A stretch of DNA of 64,000 nucleotides from Elusimicrobiota bacterium (GCA_016218545.1 JACRDQ010000002.1:1-64000); one strand, 5' to 3'. Shown: positions 7,883-16,584, counted from the first letter of the stretch. Program-made: numbers and translations. Notes: generated by a model not told the origin, from the letters alone.

Positions 7883-9756
7883 GAGCGGTCCTTGCCGAGC
7901 ATGCGCTCCGCGAGCCTCAGGGCGAAGGCGTAGATGGTCACCTGCGGGTTGACGCCCAGGCTCTCCGGCACCACGGAGCCGTCGCAGACGTGGATGCCCG
8001 GAGCGAGCCTCAGGTCCTCGTCGACCACCCGGCCCATGGCGCAGGTGCCCAGGGGGTGGAAGGCCATGCTGTAGAGCCTGGAGGCCTCCAGCCCCGAGAG
8101 ACACCCGCCCTCGAGCTGGCTGGGGTTCTCGAGCTCGTTGCCGGGGCTGTTGACCGGCAGGAGCACGCGCTCGGCTCCGGCGGCGAAGAGGATCCTCGCC
8201 ACGAGCCGCACGGCCGAGGCCATCCTGGAGAGGTCCGCGGGGGAGAGGTCGTAGCTGAGCAGGGGGATGGACGGGCCGAGGGGGTGGCGCACCCTGCCCC
8301 GCGCCTCGTCGCGGATCATGAACCCGAAGGTCGCGGCGTAGCGGTAGCGGCGCATCCACCACCCCAGGCGGCTGCCCTCGAGCGGCATGGTGACGGCCGC
8401 CATCTCCGGCGGGGTGTAGACCCCTTCGTAACGCACCCGCGGGTCCGCAGGGTCGTCGAAGCCCAGGCCCTGGGGCACGCCTTTCCAGCCCTCCACCGGT
8501 TCCGGGAAGATGCCGAAGACCTTGGAAGCCGGGTGCAGGCTGAGGCCCTCTCCCGCCTGGCGCCAGGCATCCCCCAGCTTGAACCTTCGCACGAAGTAGG
8601 GGGTGGCCAAGGCCCCGGCCGCGAGCACGAGCTCAGGGGTCTCCACGGTCTCGGTCACGCCGGTCCGCAGGTCCCGGACCTTGAGAGACACCGTGCCGCC
8701 CTCCTTGCCGGGGGGGCGGACTTCGGCGAGCTCGCTCAAGGTCCGCAAGCACGGGCCGCTGTCCTGCCGGTCCGCCAGGAAGGCGCGGTCCGAGGTGACC
8801 TTGGCCCTGGTCGGGCAGATGAAGCAGCAGCGGCCCGCTCCCTCGCACCCGTCCTCGCAGCGGTCCAAGGGCTTGGCCGGGGGAAGCCCCAGGGCCTTGA
8901 GCCCGGCTTGCACGAGCCTCGAAGGCCGGCTGAGGGTGTGGGGGGGCGCGGTCTTGACCTTGAGGCAGCGCCAAGCCTCGTCGAGCTTCGCCTCGAACCC
9001 GGCCTTGGTGAAGCTCCCTGCCCCGGACTCTTCCCATCTGGCCAGGAGCTCGGGGGGCGTGCGCATGCAGGTCCCTGAGTTGACCGCCGTGGTGCCGCCC
9101 AGGCCGGTGCCGGTCGGCACCGGGATCATGGACCGGCCCAGGGCTCCGACGAAGCCGGCGGCCGTGTAGTAGCGCAGCACGGCTTCTCCGGCATCGGCGT
9201 GATGGCGGGGCGCCGGGCCTTTCTCGAGGAGGAGGACCTTGGCTCCTCCTTGGGCCAGGCGGCCGGCGAGAGCCGCTCCGCCGGCTCCGCTGCCTGCCAC
9301 GACCACGTCCCAGCGTTTCCCCGGAGCCGCGTTGCGGCGCGCCGGCGCGGTCTCGGCAGCCTCGGGGACCGCCTGAGCCGGCACCGGAGCGGCCATGGCC
9401 GCAAGCCGCGCGGAAGAGCCGTAGACCGCGGGCAGGACCAGGGACTTCAGGATGACGAAAGGTCCGCGGACCGCGATGCTCGTCACGAGCTGGAGCTTCT
9501 CGAGGAGGAGAGCGGCCCGCTCCGGAGGCAGACGGTCGAACCTCGCGGGCCTGCCGAGCACGGCCATGGGCAGGAACCAGCGGATGGCGAACGCGGCCGC
9601 GGCCGCGAGGAGGAACGCCCACCAGGGCATGAGCCCCATCCTGGCCCGGAGGCGCTGGCGGAGCTCGGCAGCTTCGGGCTCAGGGACCGGGCCCTGCCGG
9701 TCGAGGCCTGCGCACGCCAGGGCATAGGCGAGGATGACCCGCTCGGCCTGGCTCAT
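7870..9756 (-). CDS. GMC-family oxidoreductase, long-chain alcohol oxidase-like
   Basis: A 628-residue GMC flavoprotein. An N-terminal helical segment (1-145) contains one hydrophobic helix (WWAFLLAAAAAFAIRWF, about 45-61). The FAD motif VVAGSGAGGAALAGRLA is at about 151-167, a Cys-rich loop (CEDGCEGAGRCCFICP) in the middle, and HPLGTCAMG plus DGSVVPESLGVNPQVTIY at the end; these match the GMC C-terminal signature with the catalytic His region. The helical N-terminus and GSGAGG-type motif resemble fatty (long-chain) alcohol oxidases more than choline dehydrogenase; cholesterol oxidase is a second option. Start and upstream stop overlap as ATGA (9753-9756). The likely substrate is a hydrophobic primary alcohol or sterol. 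Confidence 0.82.
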   Translation of the reverse strand: MSQAERVILAYALACAGLDRQGPVPEPEAAELRQRLRARMGLMPWWAFLLAAAAAFAIRWFLPMAVLGRPARFDRLPPERAALLLEKLQLVTSIAVRGPFVILKSLVLPAVYGSSARLAAMAAPVPAQAVPEAAETAPARRNAAPGKRWDVVVAGSGAGGAALAGRLAQGGAKVLLLEKGPAPRHHADAGEAVLRYYTAAGFVGALGRSMIPVPTGTGLGGTTAVNSGTCMRTPPELLARWEESGAGSFTKAGFEAKLDEAWRCLKVKTAPPHTLSRPSRLVQAGLKALGLPPAKPLDRCEDGCEGAGRCCFICPTRAKVTSDRAFLADRQDSGPCLRTLSELAEVRPPGKEGGTVSLKVRDLRTGVTETVETPELVLAAGALATPYFVRRFKLGDAWRQAGEGLSLHPASKVFGIFPEPVEGWKGVPQGLGFDDPADPRVRYEGVYTPPEMAAVTMPLEGSRLGWWMRRYRYAATFGFMIRDEARGRVRHPLGPSIPLLSYDLSPADLSRMASAVRLVARILFAAGAERVLLPVNSPGNELENPSQLEGGCLSGLEASRLYSMAFHPLGTCAMGRVVDEDLRLAPGIHVCDGSVVPESLGVNPQVTIYAFALRLAERMLGKDRSCAT

Positions 9757-11081
9757 GAGGCCCGCTCGACGACCTCGACCGCTGCGCTGTCCGATGAGGC
9801 GAGGCGGAGCCCGCCTTCCAGGCCGCGGAGCTCGAGCTGCACGGAGCCGGCCTTGGAGTTCCTGCACGTGAGGGGCCCGCCATGGGCGTCGGGGTACTCG
9901 AAGACCGCGATGAGGTCGAGAGCCGGGGCGCAGGAGCCCTGGGCTGAGAAGCCGTCGAATCCCAGGCTGAACCGCCAGCCATGGTCCTGGGCCTCGGTCC
10001 CGGCCGGCTTGAGCCAGGAGCTCTCATGCACGCGGCCCTTCCTCCACAGGAAGCCCCGGGTCACCCGGGGCAGGACCAGGGGACCGAGACTCCCCTTGGC
10101 CGAGAGGAGCTCGAAGACGGCTTCCACGCCCCCGTTCCGGTCCGGGAACGCGGCGTGCAGCCAGCGCCAGCTGTGCGCCTTGCGCCGTCCCCAGAGGTGG
10201 CCCACGCTGCCAGGCGCCGAGCGGAACGCGTAGGTGCGTCCGCTGACGCGCACTTCTCCGTCGAAGAGCGCGGCCGGGACCGCGGAGGTGTAGGACGTGC
10301 CTGCCAGGCCCCAGGCATAGAGCCAGGAGGGGACGAAGTCGAAGGCTGGGACGCCGCGATCCTTCCAGGACAGGCGCCACGACGCGTCAGGGCCGTCGGC
10401 CGAGGCCGAGCCGCGGGTCAGGCGCTGGTCGCCCACGCGGCAGAGTCCGAGGCCGTGGCAGGCGCAGGCCTCGGGCTCGGTCCAGGAGCCGCTCAAGACC
10501 CGCCTCTCCCTGGCGTCGAAGACCGCGTACCACACCCGGCCCTCGAGGCCCGAGTCCGAGCGCTCCAGGGTGTAGCGCAGCCAGACCGCGTCCTTGGAGG
10601 AGGGGTCATTGGCCTTCAGGAACCACGCCTCGTGAACGCAGTCCGGGACCGTGCCTGAGGCAGGGCTGAGCGGGTCGGCCGGGACGCAGGCTCCGGAGCT
10701 CAGCCACGCCAGGTGGACGAGGATGCCGCCGTCGAAGAAGGCTCCGATCAGGAACAAGGTGTTGCGCTCCAGCGCGGCGAAGCATAGGAAGAGCAGGGTG
10801 GAGACCGCCTTGGAGAGGAGCAGCGTCCTCCATGCCGCGACCTGCCTCGGGTCAGCCGCGAGCGTGAGGGAGAGGTACGCGATCATGGCCATCATCGAGC
10901 CCGTCAATCCGAGCCAGAGCGTCCGGGTTGCGTGGGGACTGGGCCGGGCCAGGGGGAGCATGGCTGCGGCCAGGTCCAGGCCGGAGGAGAGCGCGCCGGT
11001 CAGCAGGATGAAGACAGCTCCGGAAAGGAGGAAGAGCCAGGCGTATGCCTTGAGGATGAGGCTGCGGGTCTCGACGGTCAT
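9753..11081 (-). CDS. Membrane protein with CrtC/AttH-like lipocalin-fold domain
   Basis: A 442-residue protein. Residues 1-135 hold about four hydrophobic helices (for example AYAWLFLLSGAVFILLTGAL and TLLFLCFAALERNTLFLIGA). Residues 140-442 form a beta-rich domain with repeated Trp/Gly motifs: HEAWFLKAND, ASWRLSWKD, and GSVGHLWGRRKAHSWRWLHA. The last resembles the 'G-H-x-W-G' element of the CrtC/tocopherol-cyclase-like (AttH) family acting on isoprenoid or hydrophobic ligands. This assignment rests on motif pattern only. It heads the operon with the GMC and GlpD-like flavoenzymes, suggesting a membrane step on a lipid or terpenoid that these enzymes then oxidise. Confidence 0.55.
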   Translation of the reverse strand: MTVETRSLILKAYAWLFLLSGAVFILLTGALSSGLDLAAAMLPLARPSPHATRTLWLGLTGSMMAMIAYLSLTLAADPRQVAAWRTLLLSKAVSTLLFLCFAALERNTLFLIGAFFDGGILVHLAWLSSGACVPADPLSPASGTVPDCVHEAWFLKANDPSSKDAVWLRYTLERSDSGLEGRVWYAVFDARERRVLSGSWTEPEACACHGLGLCRVGDQRLTRGSASADGPDASWRLSWKDRGVPAFDFVPSWLYAWGLAGTSYTSAVPAALFDGEVRVSGRTYAFRSAPGSVGHLWGRRKAHSWRWLHAAFPDRNGGVEAVFELLSAKGSLGPLVLPRVTRGFLWRKGRVHESSWLKPAGTEAQDHGWRFSLGFDGFSAQGSCAPALDLIAVFEYPDAHGGPLTCRNSKAGSVQLELRGLEGGLRLASSDSAAVEVVERAS

Positions 11082-11091
11082 GGCTCAGTCC

Positions 11092-11121
11092 AGAATACCC
11101 CATCAAGGCGGGAAGCGTCAA
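11092..11121 (-). promoter_or_regulatory. Sigma-70-type promoter of the CrtC-like/GMC/GlpD-like operon
   Basis: Minus strand: -35 TTGACG, 18-base spacer, -10 TATTCT, 10 bases before the ATG at 11081. The transcription start would fall only 3-4 bases before the ATG, so the message is nearly leaderless. The rest of the 11082-11246 divergent gap shows nothing else clear apart from a TACCCT hexamer 6 bases before the radical SAM start. Confidence 0.55.
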
Positions 11122-11246
11122 GCAAGATTGTGCGCATGGAGGACCGAAGGGGGCTGATCACGCCTGTTACTGAACGAATGGTGTCTGGCACTACTCGTAT
11201 TAAGATAGAGGATGCTCAACAGTCGTGAAAATGCTACCCTTTGTCC

Positions 11247-13214
11247 ATGACGAAGGTCCTTCTGACGAGCATCTGCAAGCCCATCGGTGAGAAGTACGGA
11301 GACGGTCCCAGCGTGGGCTATGAGCTCCTCCACGGCCAGGTCACCCGCAGCCAGGGCCTCTTCAGCCCCAGAGCCAACCATCTCCAGTACGGTCTCGAGT
11401 ACATCGGCGAGAACCTCCAGACCCCGTGCGTGGTCCTCCACTACCCCTCCAAGTCCGAGCTCATCAAGGAGCTCAAGAAGGGCTACGACTACGTGGGCGT
11501 GCCCTTCGTGCTCTCCACCTTCCACCGCATGAAGGAGGTCGTGGCCCTGGTGCGCAAGCACGCGCCCAAGAGCAAGGTCATCCTGGGCGGCTACGGCACG
11601 GTCCTGGCAGACGAGCAGCTCAAGCCCCACAGCGACTACATCTGCCGCGAGGAAGGCGTGGGCTTCATGCGCCGTCTGCTCGGCGAGCCGGAGCTGCCGG
11701 TGTCCGAGTTCCGGCACCCGCTGGTCACCAGCAAGATGAGCATCTTCTCCGCTCCGGCGAGCAACACCGGCCTCATCTTCGGCGGGCTGGGCTGCCCGCA
11801 CGGCTGCGACTTCTGCTGCACCTCCCACTTCTACAAGCGCCAGCACATCCGGCTCCTGGCCACCGGACGCGACGTCTACGCCGTGATGGAGCGCTACCTC
11901 GACCACGACCCGGACATGGCCTTCGTCATCCTCGACGAGGACTTCCTCATCAATAAGACCCGGGCCATGGAGTTCCGGGACTGCGTCATGCGCTCCGGGA
12001 AGGCCATCTCCCTCTTCGTCTTCGGGAGCTTCAAGGCCTTGAGCCAGTACCAGACCTCGGAGCTCGCCGAGATGGGCATCGACGGCGTCTGGATCGGCTA
12101 CGAGGGGACCCGCTCCGGCTACGCCAAGCGGGCCGGCCGCGAGCCGGCCGAGCTCTTCGCGGACCTGCGCAAGCACGGCATCATGGTGCTGGCCTCCATG
12201 ATCCTCGGGCTCGACTACCAGAATCCGGACATCATCCGGGAAGAGTTCGACGGGCTCATGGCCTTGAGGCCGAGCCTCTCGCAGTTCCTCATCTACGGCC
12301 CGACCCCGGGCACGCCCCTCTACGAACGGGTCATGAAGGAGGGCCGCTTCCGAGACGAGTACAAGGACGACGTGGAGGCCTATTGCAGGAGCTCCTCGGG
12401 TTTCACCTGCATGCTCAAGCACCCGACCATGAGCTATGCCGAGGTCGAGGGGCTCCAGCGCTGGTGCTTCGATTCGGACTTCCAGCGCCTGGGCCCGAGC
12501 ATCTACCGCGTCGTGGAGACCTGGCTCGACGGCTACCGGACCCTGCGCGACAGCGAGAACCCCATCCTCCGCGCCAAGGCGGGGCGCTTCGCCAAGGACA
12601 TCCGCAAGTCCTACCCCATCTTCCTGCCCGGCCGGCTCTTCGGGCCCAACCCCCGCGTCAAGGAGTGGATCGCAAGGCTCGAGGGACAGGTCTACGACGA
12701 GCTCGGAGCGCCCACCTTCTCGGAGAAGCTCATGGCCCTGGCCTCGGTGGGCATGGCCGCCTACACGAGCGCGGCCCTGAGGCTCGACGTCTCGCAGCAC
12801 CCGAAGCTCGTGCGCACGCCCTACCGCATGCCCGAGCGCGGCTGGGAGGACCTCCACGTGTGGGAGTCCCTGCCCGAGAAGGTCTCGACTTCGGAGTTCA
12901 ACCTGCGCGTGGAGTTCGAGCACGCCCGCCGGCGCGTGTGGCTGAGGCTCGAAGGCCGCCTCCACGGCTCGCAGGCCGAGCGGTTCTGGGCCCAGGTGAG
13001 CGAGGCCATGGCCCAGCGCAGGACCCAGCTTGTCTTCGACTTCAAGAAGCTCCAGGTCTCGGAGGCCAAGACCTTGAAGGCCATGCGCGAGCGCTTCTCC
13101 CAGTACCGGGACACCGTGCGCGTGGTCCTGCCCAAGCTGGCCCACGCCCACCCCGAGCTCCTGATCCTCGCCCGCATCTTCGAGCAGTACCGGGGCTCCG
13201 GCTCCGGGATGTAG
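11247..13214 (+). CDS. B12-binding-like/radical SAM protein with C-terminal STAS-like domain
   Basis: A 655-residue protein in three parts. Residues 1-150 resemble a cobalamin-binding-type Rossmann domain (YDYVGVPFVLSTFHRM, then VILGGYGTVLADEQL), as in the BchE/RumMT-like group, though no B12 ligand His motif is evident. A radical SAM core follows with the cluster motif CPHGCDFC (C183, C187, C190) and strands such as FVILDEDFLIN and DGVWIGYEG. The last 115 residues look like a STAS fold (VWLRLEGRLHGSQAERFWAQ, QLVFDFKKLQVSEAKTL). A TTG six bases upstream is in frame, but ATG is preferred. The reaction is unknown. The adjoining receiver and kinase genes imply signal-controlled activity. Confidence 0.8.
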   Translation: MTKVLLTSICKPIGEKYGDGPSVGYELLHGQVTRSQGLFSPRANHLQYGLEYIGENLQTPCVVLHYPSKSELIKELKKGYDYVGVPFVLSTFHRMKEVVALVRKHAPKSKVILGGYGTVLADEQLKPHSDYICREEGVGFMRRLLGEPELPVSEFRHPLVTSKMSIFSAPASNTGLIFGGLGCPHGCDFCCTSHFYKRQHIRLLATGRDVYAVMERYLDHDPDMAFVILDEDFLINKTRAMEFRDCVMRSGKAISLFVFGSFKALSQYQTSELAEMGIDGVWIGYEGTRSGYAKRAGREPAELFADLRKHGIMVLASMILGLDYQNPDIIREEFDGLMALRPSLSQFLIYGPTPGTPLYERVMKEGRFRDEYKDDVEAYCRSSSGFTCMLKHPTMSYAEVEGLQRWCFDSDFQRLGPSIYRVVETWLDGYRTLRDSENPILRAKAGRFAKDIRKSYPIFLPGRLFGPNPRVKEWIARLEGQVYDELGAPTFSEKLMALASVGMAAYTSAALRLDVSQHPKLVRTPYRMPERGWEDLHVWESLPEKVSTSEFNLRVEFEHARRRVWLRLEGRLHGSQAERFWAQVSEAMAQRRTQLVFDFKKLQVSEAKTLKAMRERFSQYRDTVRVVLPKLAHAHPELLILARIFEQYRGSGSGM

Positions 13215-13227
13215 GTCCGGAGGGCAT

Positions 13228-13602
13228 ATGGCCAAGGCCATCCTCGTCGCGGACGACGACCCCGCGGTGCTCGAGGTCGTCGTGGAGCACTACCGGAAGC
13301 TCGGCTACCGGGTCCACGCCGCGCCGGACGGGCTCCAGCTCGGGATCATGGCCGGCAACCTCAGGCCCGACCTCATCATCTCCGACCTCGTCATGCCCGC
13401 GGCCGGGGGGGACAAGGCCTTCGTCCGCCTGCGCTCCTCCGACCTGACCCGGTCCATCCCGGTCGTCTTCCTGACCGGCATGCCCATGGACAAGGCGCGC
13501 GACATGGCGCCCAAGGGCCCGGGGGTCGTGCTCCTGCACAAGATGGACGCGCTGTTCCAGAAGCTCGACGCGGCCGTCGTCTCCCTCCTCGGTCCTCCCT
13601 GA
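13228..13602 (+). CDS. Single-domain response regulator
   Basis: A 124-residue receiver: acidic cluster VADDDPAV (residues 7-14), phospho-Asp in IISDLVMPA (about 53), Thr in VFLTGMP and Lys in LLHKMDAL. A ribosome binding site (CGGAGGG) precedes the ATG. It lies 13 bases after the radical SAM/STAS-like gene, so it is probably cotranscribed; STAS domains and receivers often work together in partner-switching circuits. No output domain. Confidence 0.92.
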   Translation: MAKAILVADDDPAVLEVVVEHYRKLGYRVHAAPDGLQLGIMAGNLRPDLIISDLVMPAAGGDKAFVRLRSSDLTRSIPVVFLTGMPMDKARDMAPKGPGVVLLHKMDALFQKLDAAVVSLLGPP

Positions 13603-13716
13603 ATCCGGGCTTGCGGAGGGCCGCGCCGTTCGTCCCGGACGCCATCCGTAGAAGCCCTGCCTTCCCAGCGTAGAAGACCGGATTCCCAGCGGTCCGCCCA
13701 AACGATAACATGAGGC

Positions 13717-15321
13717 ATGCGTGGGTGGCGGGGCGGCGTCGCGGTCCTTCGGGACCTTCCCGGGGCATGGGCGCGCTGGGTCGCGGACCGGGTCCGTCCG
13801 AGGAGCCGGGCAAGGCCGGGCCGCCTCGATCTCTCTCCGGAGGAAGTCAGCGAGGCGATCCGCGCCCAGGGCGAACTCTTGGCCGAGCGCCGCAGGCTCC
13901 AGGAGATCCTCGAGCTCATCCCGGTCTCGGTGGTCCTGCTCAGGCCCGACCATCGCGTCGCCTTCGCCAACGCGTTCTTCCGCGAGCGCTTCGGCGAGGC
14001 GGACGGCAAGACCTGCTTCGAGCACCTCTTCGGCCGGCCCGAGCTCTGCGAGGGCTGCGGTACGGCCCGGGTGCTGGAAGGCCGCGAGCCCCACCGCTGG
14101 ACCTGGCTCGGCCCGGACGGCCGTCACTACGACTGTCACGACTTCCCCTTCATCGACGCGGACGGCTCCTCCCTCGTCCTGAAGTTCGGCGTGGACGTCA
14201 CGAGCCGGAGGCTCGCCCTGGCGTCCGTGCGCCAGGCCGTGTCCCACATGCGGACCCTCTTCGAGACGAGCCTCGACATCCTCGTGTCCATCCGCGAGGA
14301 CGGCTCCATCGAAGACGCCAACGCCGCGTGCGCGGCGGCGACCGGCCTCTCGCGCGAGGACCTCGTCGGCAAGGACTTCGCCTCGTGTTTCGCCGAGCCC
14401 GCCAAGGCTCGGGAGGCCTGTCTCAAGGCCTTTGCGCTCGGGAAGGCGCGCGACCTTCCTTTGCGCATCAAGCATCAAGACGGGAGGGTCACTCCGGTCC
14501 TCTACAACGCCTCCGTCTACAAGAAGGCGGAGGACGAGCGGCCCGGGGTCTTCGCCGCGCTGCGCGACATGTCCGAGCAACTGGCGTACCAGGACCGTCT
14601 CGTGGAGGCCCTCGGCGAGCTCAGGCGCTCCAACGCGGAGCTCGAGCAGTTCGCGCGCATCGCCTCGCACGACCTGCAGGAGCCCCTGCGCATGGTCGGC
14701 AGCTTCACCCAACTCCTCGCCAAGCGCTACAGGGGCAAGCTCGATCAAGATGCCGACGAGTTCATCCAGTTCGCCGTGGACGGGGCGGCGTCCATGAAGC
14801 GCGTCATCGAGGACCTGCTCTCCTACTCCAGACTGCGAGCCGGGCCGAGGTCGGTGCGCCGGGTGGACTCCGGAGAGATCCTCTCTGAGAGTCTCGCGAA
14901 CCTGCGGCTGGCGATCGAGGAGAGCGGGGCCGTGGTCTCCCGCGAACCCCTGCCCCCGGTCAGGGCCGACCGCAACCAACTGCTGCGCCTCTTCCAGAAC
15001 CTCATCGCGAACGCCCTCAAATTCAAGGGGAAGCGCCCGCCGCACATCCGCGTCAAGGCCGAGCGGAAGGGGCCGGACTGGGTCTTCTCCGTGGCCGACA
15101 ACGGCATCGGCCTCGATCTTAAGCGCTCCCGGCGCCTCTTCGACCTGCGCCCGCGGCTGCAGCCCGGCTCGGACTCCCAGGGGTCGGGCTTGGGCCTGGC
15201 CATCTGCAAGCGCATCGTGTCGAGCTACGGCGGGAGCATCTGGGTGGAGTCCGAGCCGGGCCGGGGAGCGGTCTTCAGTTTCACGGTGCCTGCCGCGCTC
15301 GAAGGGAGAGCGGAAAGATGA
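13717..15321 (+). CDS. Cytosolic PAS-PAS histidine kinase (phytochrome-type HisKA)
   Basis: A 534-residue soluble kinase with no transmembrane helix. PAS domain 1 (about 63-165) contains a Cys pair (PELCEGCGTARV); PAS 2 covers about 175-290 (TLFETSLDILVSIREDGSIE). The HisKA H-box is IASHDLQEPLRMVGSF (His about 324), and the HATPase has LFQNLIANALKFKG, DNGIGL and GSGLGLAICKRIV. The 'HDLQEPL' H-box is typical of phytochrome-like and circadian-type kinases whose partner is a small receiver encoded immediately downstream; here that position holds only a 21-codon stub (15318-15383). The Cys pair could bind metal or sense redox state. Its promoter may be TAACAT at 13706-13711, close to the ATG. Confidence 0.92.
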   Translation: MRGWRGGVAVLRDLPGAWARWVADRVRPRSRARPGRLDLSPEEVSEAIRAQGELLAERRRLQEILELIPVSVVLLRPDHRVAFANAFFRERFGEADGKTCFEHLFGRPELCEGCGTARVLEGREPHRWTWLGPDGRHYDCHDFPFIDADGSSLVLKFGVDVTSRRLALASVRQAVSHMRTLFETSLDILVSIREDGSIEDANAACAAATGLSREDLVGKDFASCFAEPAKAREACLKAFALGKARDLPLRIKHQDGRVTPVLYNASVYKKAEDERPGVFAALRDMSEQLAYQDRLVEALGELRRSNAELEQFARIASHDLQEPLRMVGSFTQLLAKRYRGKLDQDADEFIQFAVDGAASMKRVIEDLLSYSRLRAGPRSVRRVDSGEILSESLANLRLAIEESGAVVSREPLPPVRADRNQLLRLFQNLIANALKFKGKRPPHIRVKAERKGPDWVFSVADNGIGLDLKRSRRLFDLRPRLQPGSDSQGSGLGLAICKRIVSSYGGSIWVESEPGRGAVFSFTVPAALEGRAER

Positions 15322-15383
15322 GAGCGCTGCGCATCCTGCTGGAGGTCATCACGGCCCCGGGAAGGAGGCGAAGTCCAGCCTGA
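15318..15383 (+). pseudogene. Probable truncated receiver gene
   Basis: The ATG overlaps the stop of the PAS kinase (ATGA, 15318-15321), exactly where such kinases usually have a small response regulator. The frame reads MRALRILLEV and stops after 21 codons. MRALRILL is what a receiver beginning 'MxxxRILLVED' would look like, but the acidic residues are missing and the rest is lost at about 15340, where an unrelated minus-strand gene ends. I read this as the stub left by an insertion or deletion; chance is possible. Confidence 0.35.
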
Positions 15384-15939
15384 GGTCCGGAGCCTCGAAG
15401 CGCAGGCGCTCCGTGTAGGGGGAGCTCTTCCCGGCGGACAGTGTCTTGACCGTCTTGAGGTGGAATCTCCCTGCTTCCTCGGGCGTCTTCTTCCCGGTCG
15501 CGATGTCATCAGCCAGGTTCAGCGCCAGGCGGTTGAGCTCTTCCCGGTCGCTGCGCGCCGAGAGCTCGGCCATGGCCGCGTCCACCGTCACCCCATGCGG
15601 GAAGCGCGAGAACGCCGCGACCCTTTCCGGGGGAACGATGTAGTCGACGGCCTGTTCCAGGGGGGAGTACGGGTGGTCCGTCACCACGATCCGCTTCCAC
15701 GGCCAGCGGCGGCCCCATTCGATCCGTCCCTCCGAAACCTTCTCAGGGGGCCCGTACTTCTCGATCATGAGGCTCGCCGTCATCCGAGGCACCTTCGGCC
15801 AGCCGGCGGTCTGATCCATCGCCATGCTCATCGTCGACACCGCCATGGCCGCTTGGGAGGCGGTCCTGCGGCTGCCGTAATAGGCGCCCGCTGCCAGCGC
15901 CACCGCAGCCAGGACCCCCAACGCGATCTGCGTCTTCAT
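15349..15939 (-). CDS. Conserved hypothetical secreted/anchored protein
   Basis: A 196-residue protein starting MKTQIALGVLAAVALAAGAY, a signal peptide or N-terminal anchor. The body has motifs I associate with an uncharacterised proteobacterial/Bacteroidetes family: MIEKYGPPEKVSEGRIEWG, PWKRIVVTDHP, LEQAVDYIVPPERV, ELSARSDREELNRLALNLADDI. No enzyme motif is evident. The ATG at 15939 is preferred because the upstream extension is low-complexity shadow sequence and GAGGGG precedes the ATG. It is part of the 15.3-16.6 kb island with a toxin-antitoxin pair; there is no sign of a functional link to them. Confidence 0.75.
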   Translation of the reverse strand: MKTQIALGVLAAVALAAGAYYGSRRTASQAAMAVSTMSMAMDQTAGWPKVPRMTASLMIEKYGPPEKVSEGRIEWGRRWPWKRIVVTDHPYSPLEQAVDYIVPPERVAAFSRFPHGVTVDAAMAELSARSDREELNRLALNLADDIATGKKTPEEAGRFHLKTVKTLSAGKSSPYTERLRFEAPDLRLDFASFPGP

Positions 15940-16021
15940 CGTACCCCTCAGTGTCCCGCTCCACGCCGACCGATTCCACCTTGAGATGCTCGGATTGCGG
16001 AAAAGGTTCAGCCCGGGGAGC

Positions 16022-16279
16022 TCACCGGTCGATGTCCCTGCGGTGACCGATGCACTGCACGATGACGAGCCAGTACCTCGCGTCCCAGCGGTAGACGACC
16101 CGGTAGTCCCCGACCGGGAAGGAGCGCAGGCCCGAGTAGGGGCCCTGCAGGGGCTTGCCCGCATTGGGGTCGCGGCCGATGATGTCGAGGGACAAAGAGA
16201 CCCGGGACTTGATGTCGGCGGGCAGGGCGCGGAAGTCGGCCGCGGCGGACGGCAGGAACTCGATGTGGAGCCAGCTCAC
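16022..16279 (-). CDS. RelE/ParE-family toxin
   Basis: An 85-residue protein of the RelE/ParE superfamily, which inhibits translation (mRNA cleavage in the ribosome) or gyrase. It shows the family outline: an early helical segment (AAADFRALPADIKSRVSLSL), then GKPLQGPYSGLRSFPVGDYRVVYRW and a C-terminal strand WLVIVQCIGHRRDI. The Arg residues in GDYRVVYRW and the His-Arg near the C-terminus are typical catalytic positions in RelE-type nucleases. The GTG start overlaps the antitoxin stop (GTGA, 16276-16279), the usual antitoxin-first arrangement. Confidence 0.9.
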   Translation of the reverse strand: MSWLHIEFLPSAAADFRALPADIKSRVSLSLDIIGRDPNAGKPLQGPYSGLRSFPVGDYRVVYRWDARYWLVIVQCIGHRRDIDR

Positions 16280-16584
16280 CTGCGGGTCGGGGCTTTGCGG
16301 CGGGAGGGCCGGGCCGGGGCGAAGGAGCCCGCCACCGTCTCGTAGGAGAGCCTGCGGCCCGAGCGCTCCTCGCGCCGCGCCTTGGCGAGCGCGCGGGTCC
16401 AGGATGCCGAGCGGGCGATCTCAAGGGTCTCGAGCCAGCCTTCGTATTCGTCCACGGCCATCATCACGGCCTGAGGCTTGCCCCGGTGGGTGATGACGTA
16501 GCGGGTGAAGGCCTTGTCCACGTCCTTGACCATGGAGAGGAACTTGACGCGGGCTTCGGTCGTCGGGAGGGTATGGGTAGCCAC
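16276..16584 (-). CDS. Phd/YefM-family antitoxin
   Basis: A 102-residue antitoxin. The N-terminus (THTLPTTEARVKFLSMVKDV) and YVITHRGKPQAVMMAVDEYE match the Phd/YefM DNA-binding fold; the Arg/Ala-rich C-terminus would wrap the RelE toxin. The GTG at 16584 is chosen because a strong promoter lies directly upstream and no ribosome binding site is possible in the resulting short leader. The overlap with the toxin implies coupled translation and autorepression, as in known family members. Confidence 0.88.
   Translation of the reverse strand: MATHTLPTTEARVKFLSMVKDVDKAFTRYVITHRGKPQAVMMAVDEYEGWLETLEIARSASWTRALAKARREERSGRRLSYETVAGSFAPARPSRRKAPTRR

Noticed and set aside
11170..11210. Possible sigma-54 site TGGCAC followed by ACTCGTATT upstream of the radical SAM gene
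   Set aside because: The GG is not followed by GC at 10-base spacing; the -12 element is absent.
11118..13241. 707-codon minus-strand open frame opposite the radical SAM gene
   Set aside because: Composition is low-complexity Leu/Val/Gly/His shadow; the plus strand carries the CxxxCxxC cluster motif and clear domain structure.
13603..13716. Terminator between the receiver and the PAS kinase
   Set aside because: No stem-loop with a U-run; the repeated CCCAGCG words are not inverted.
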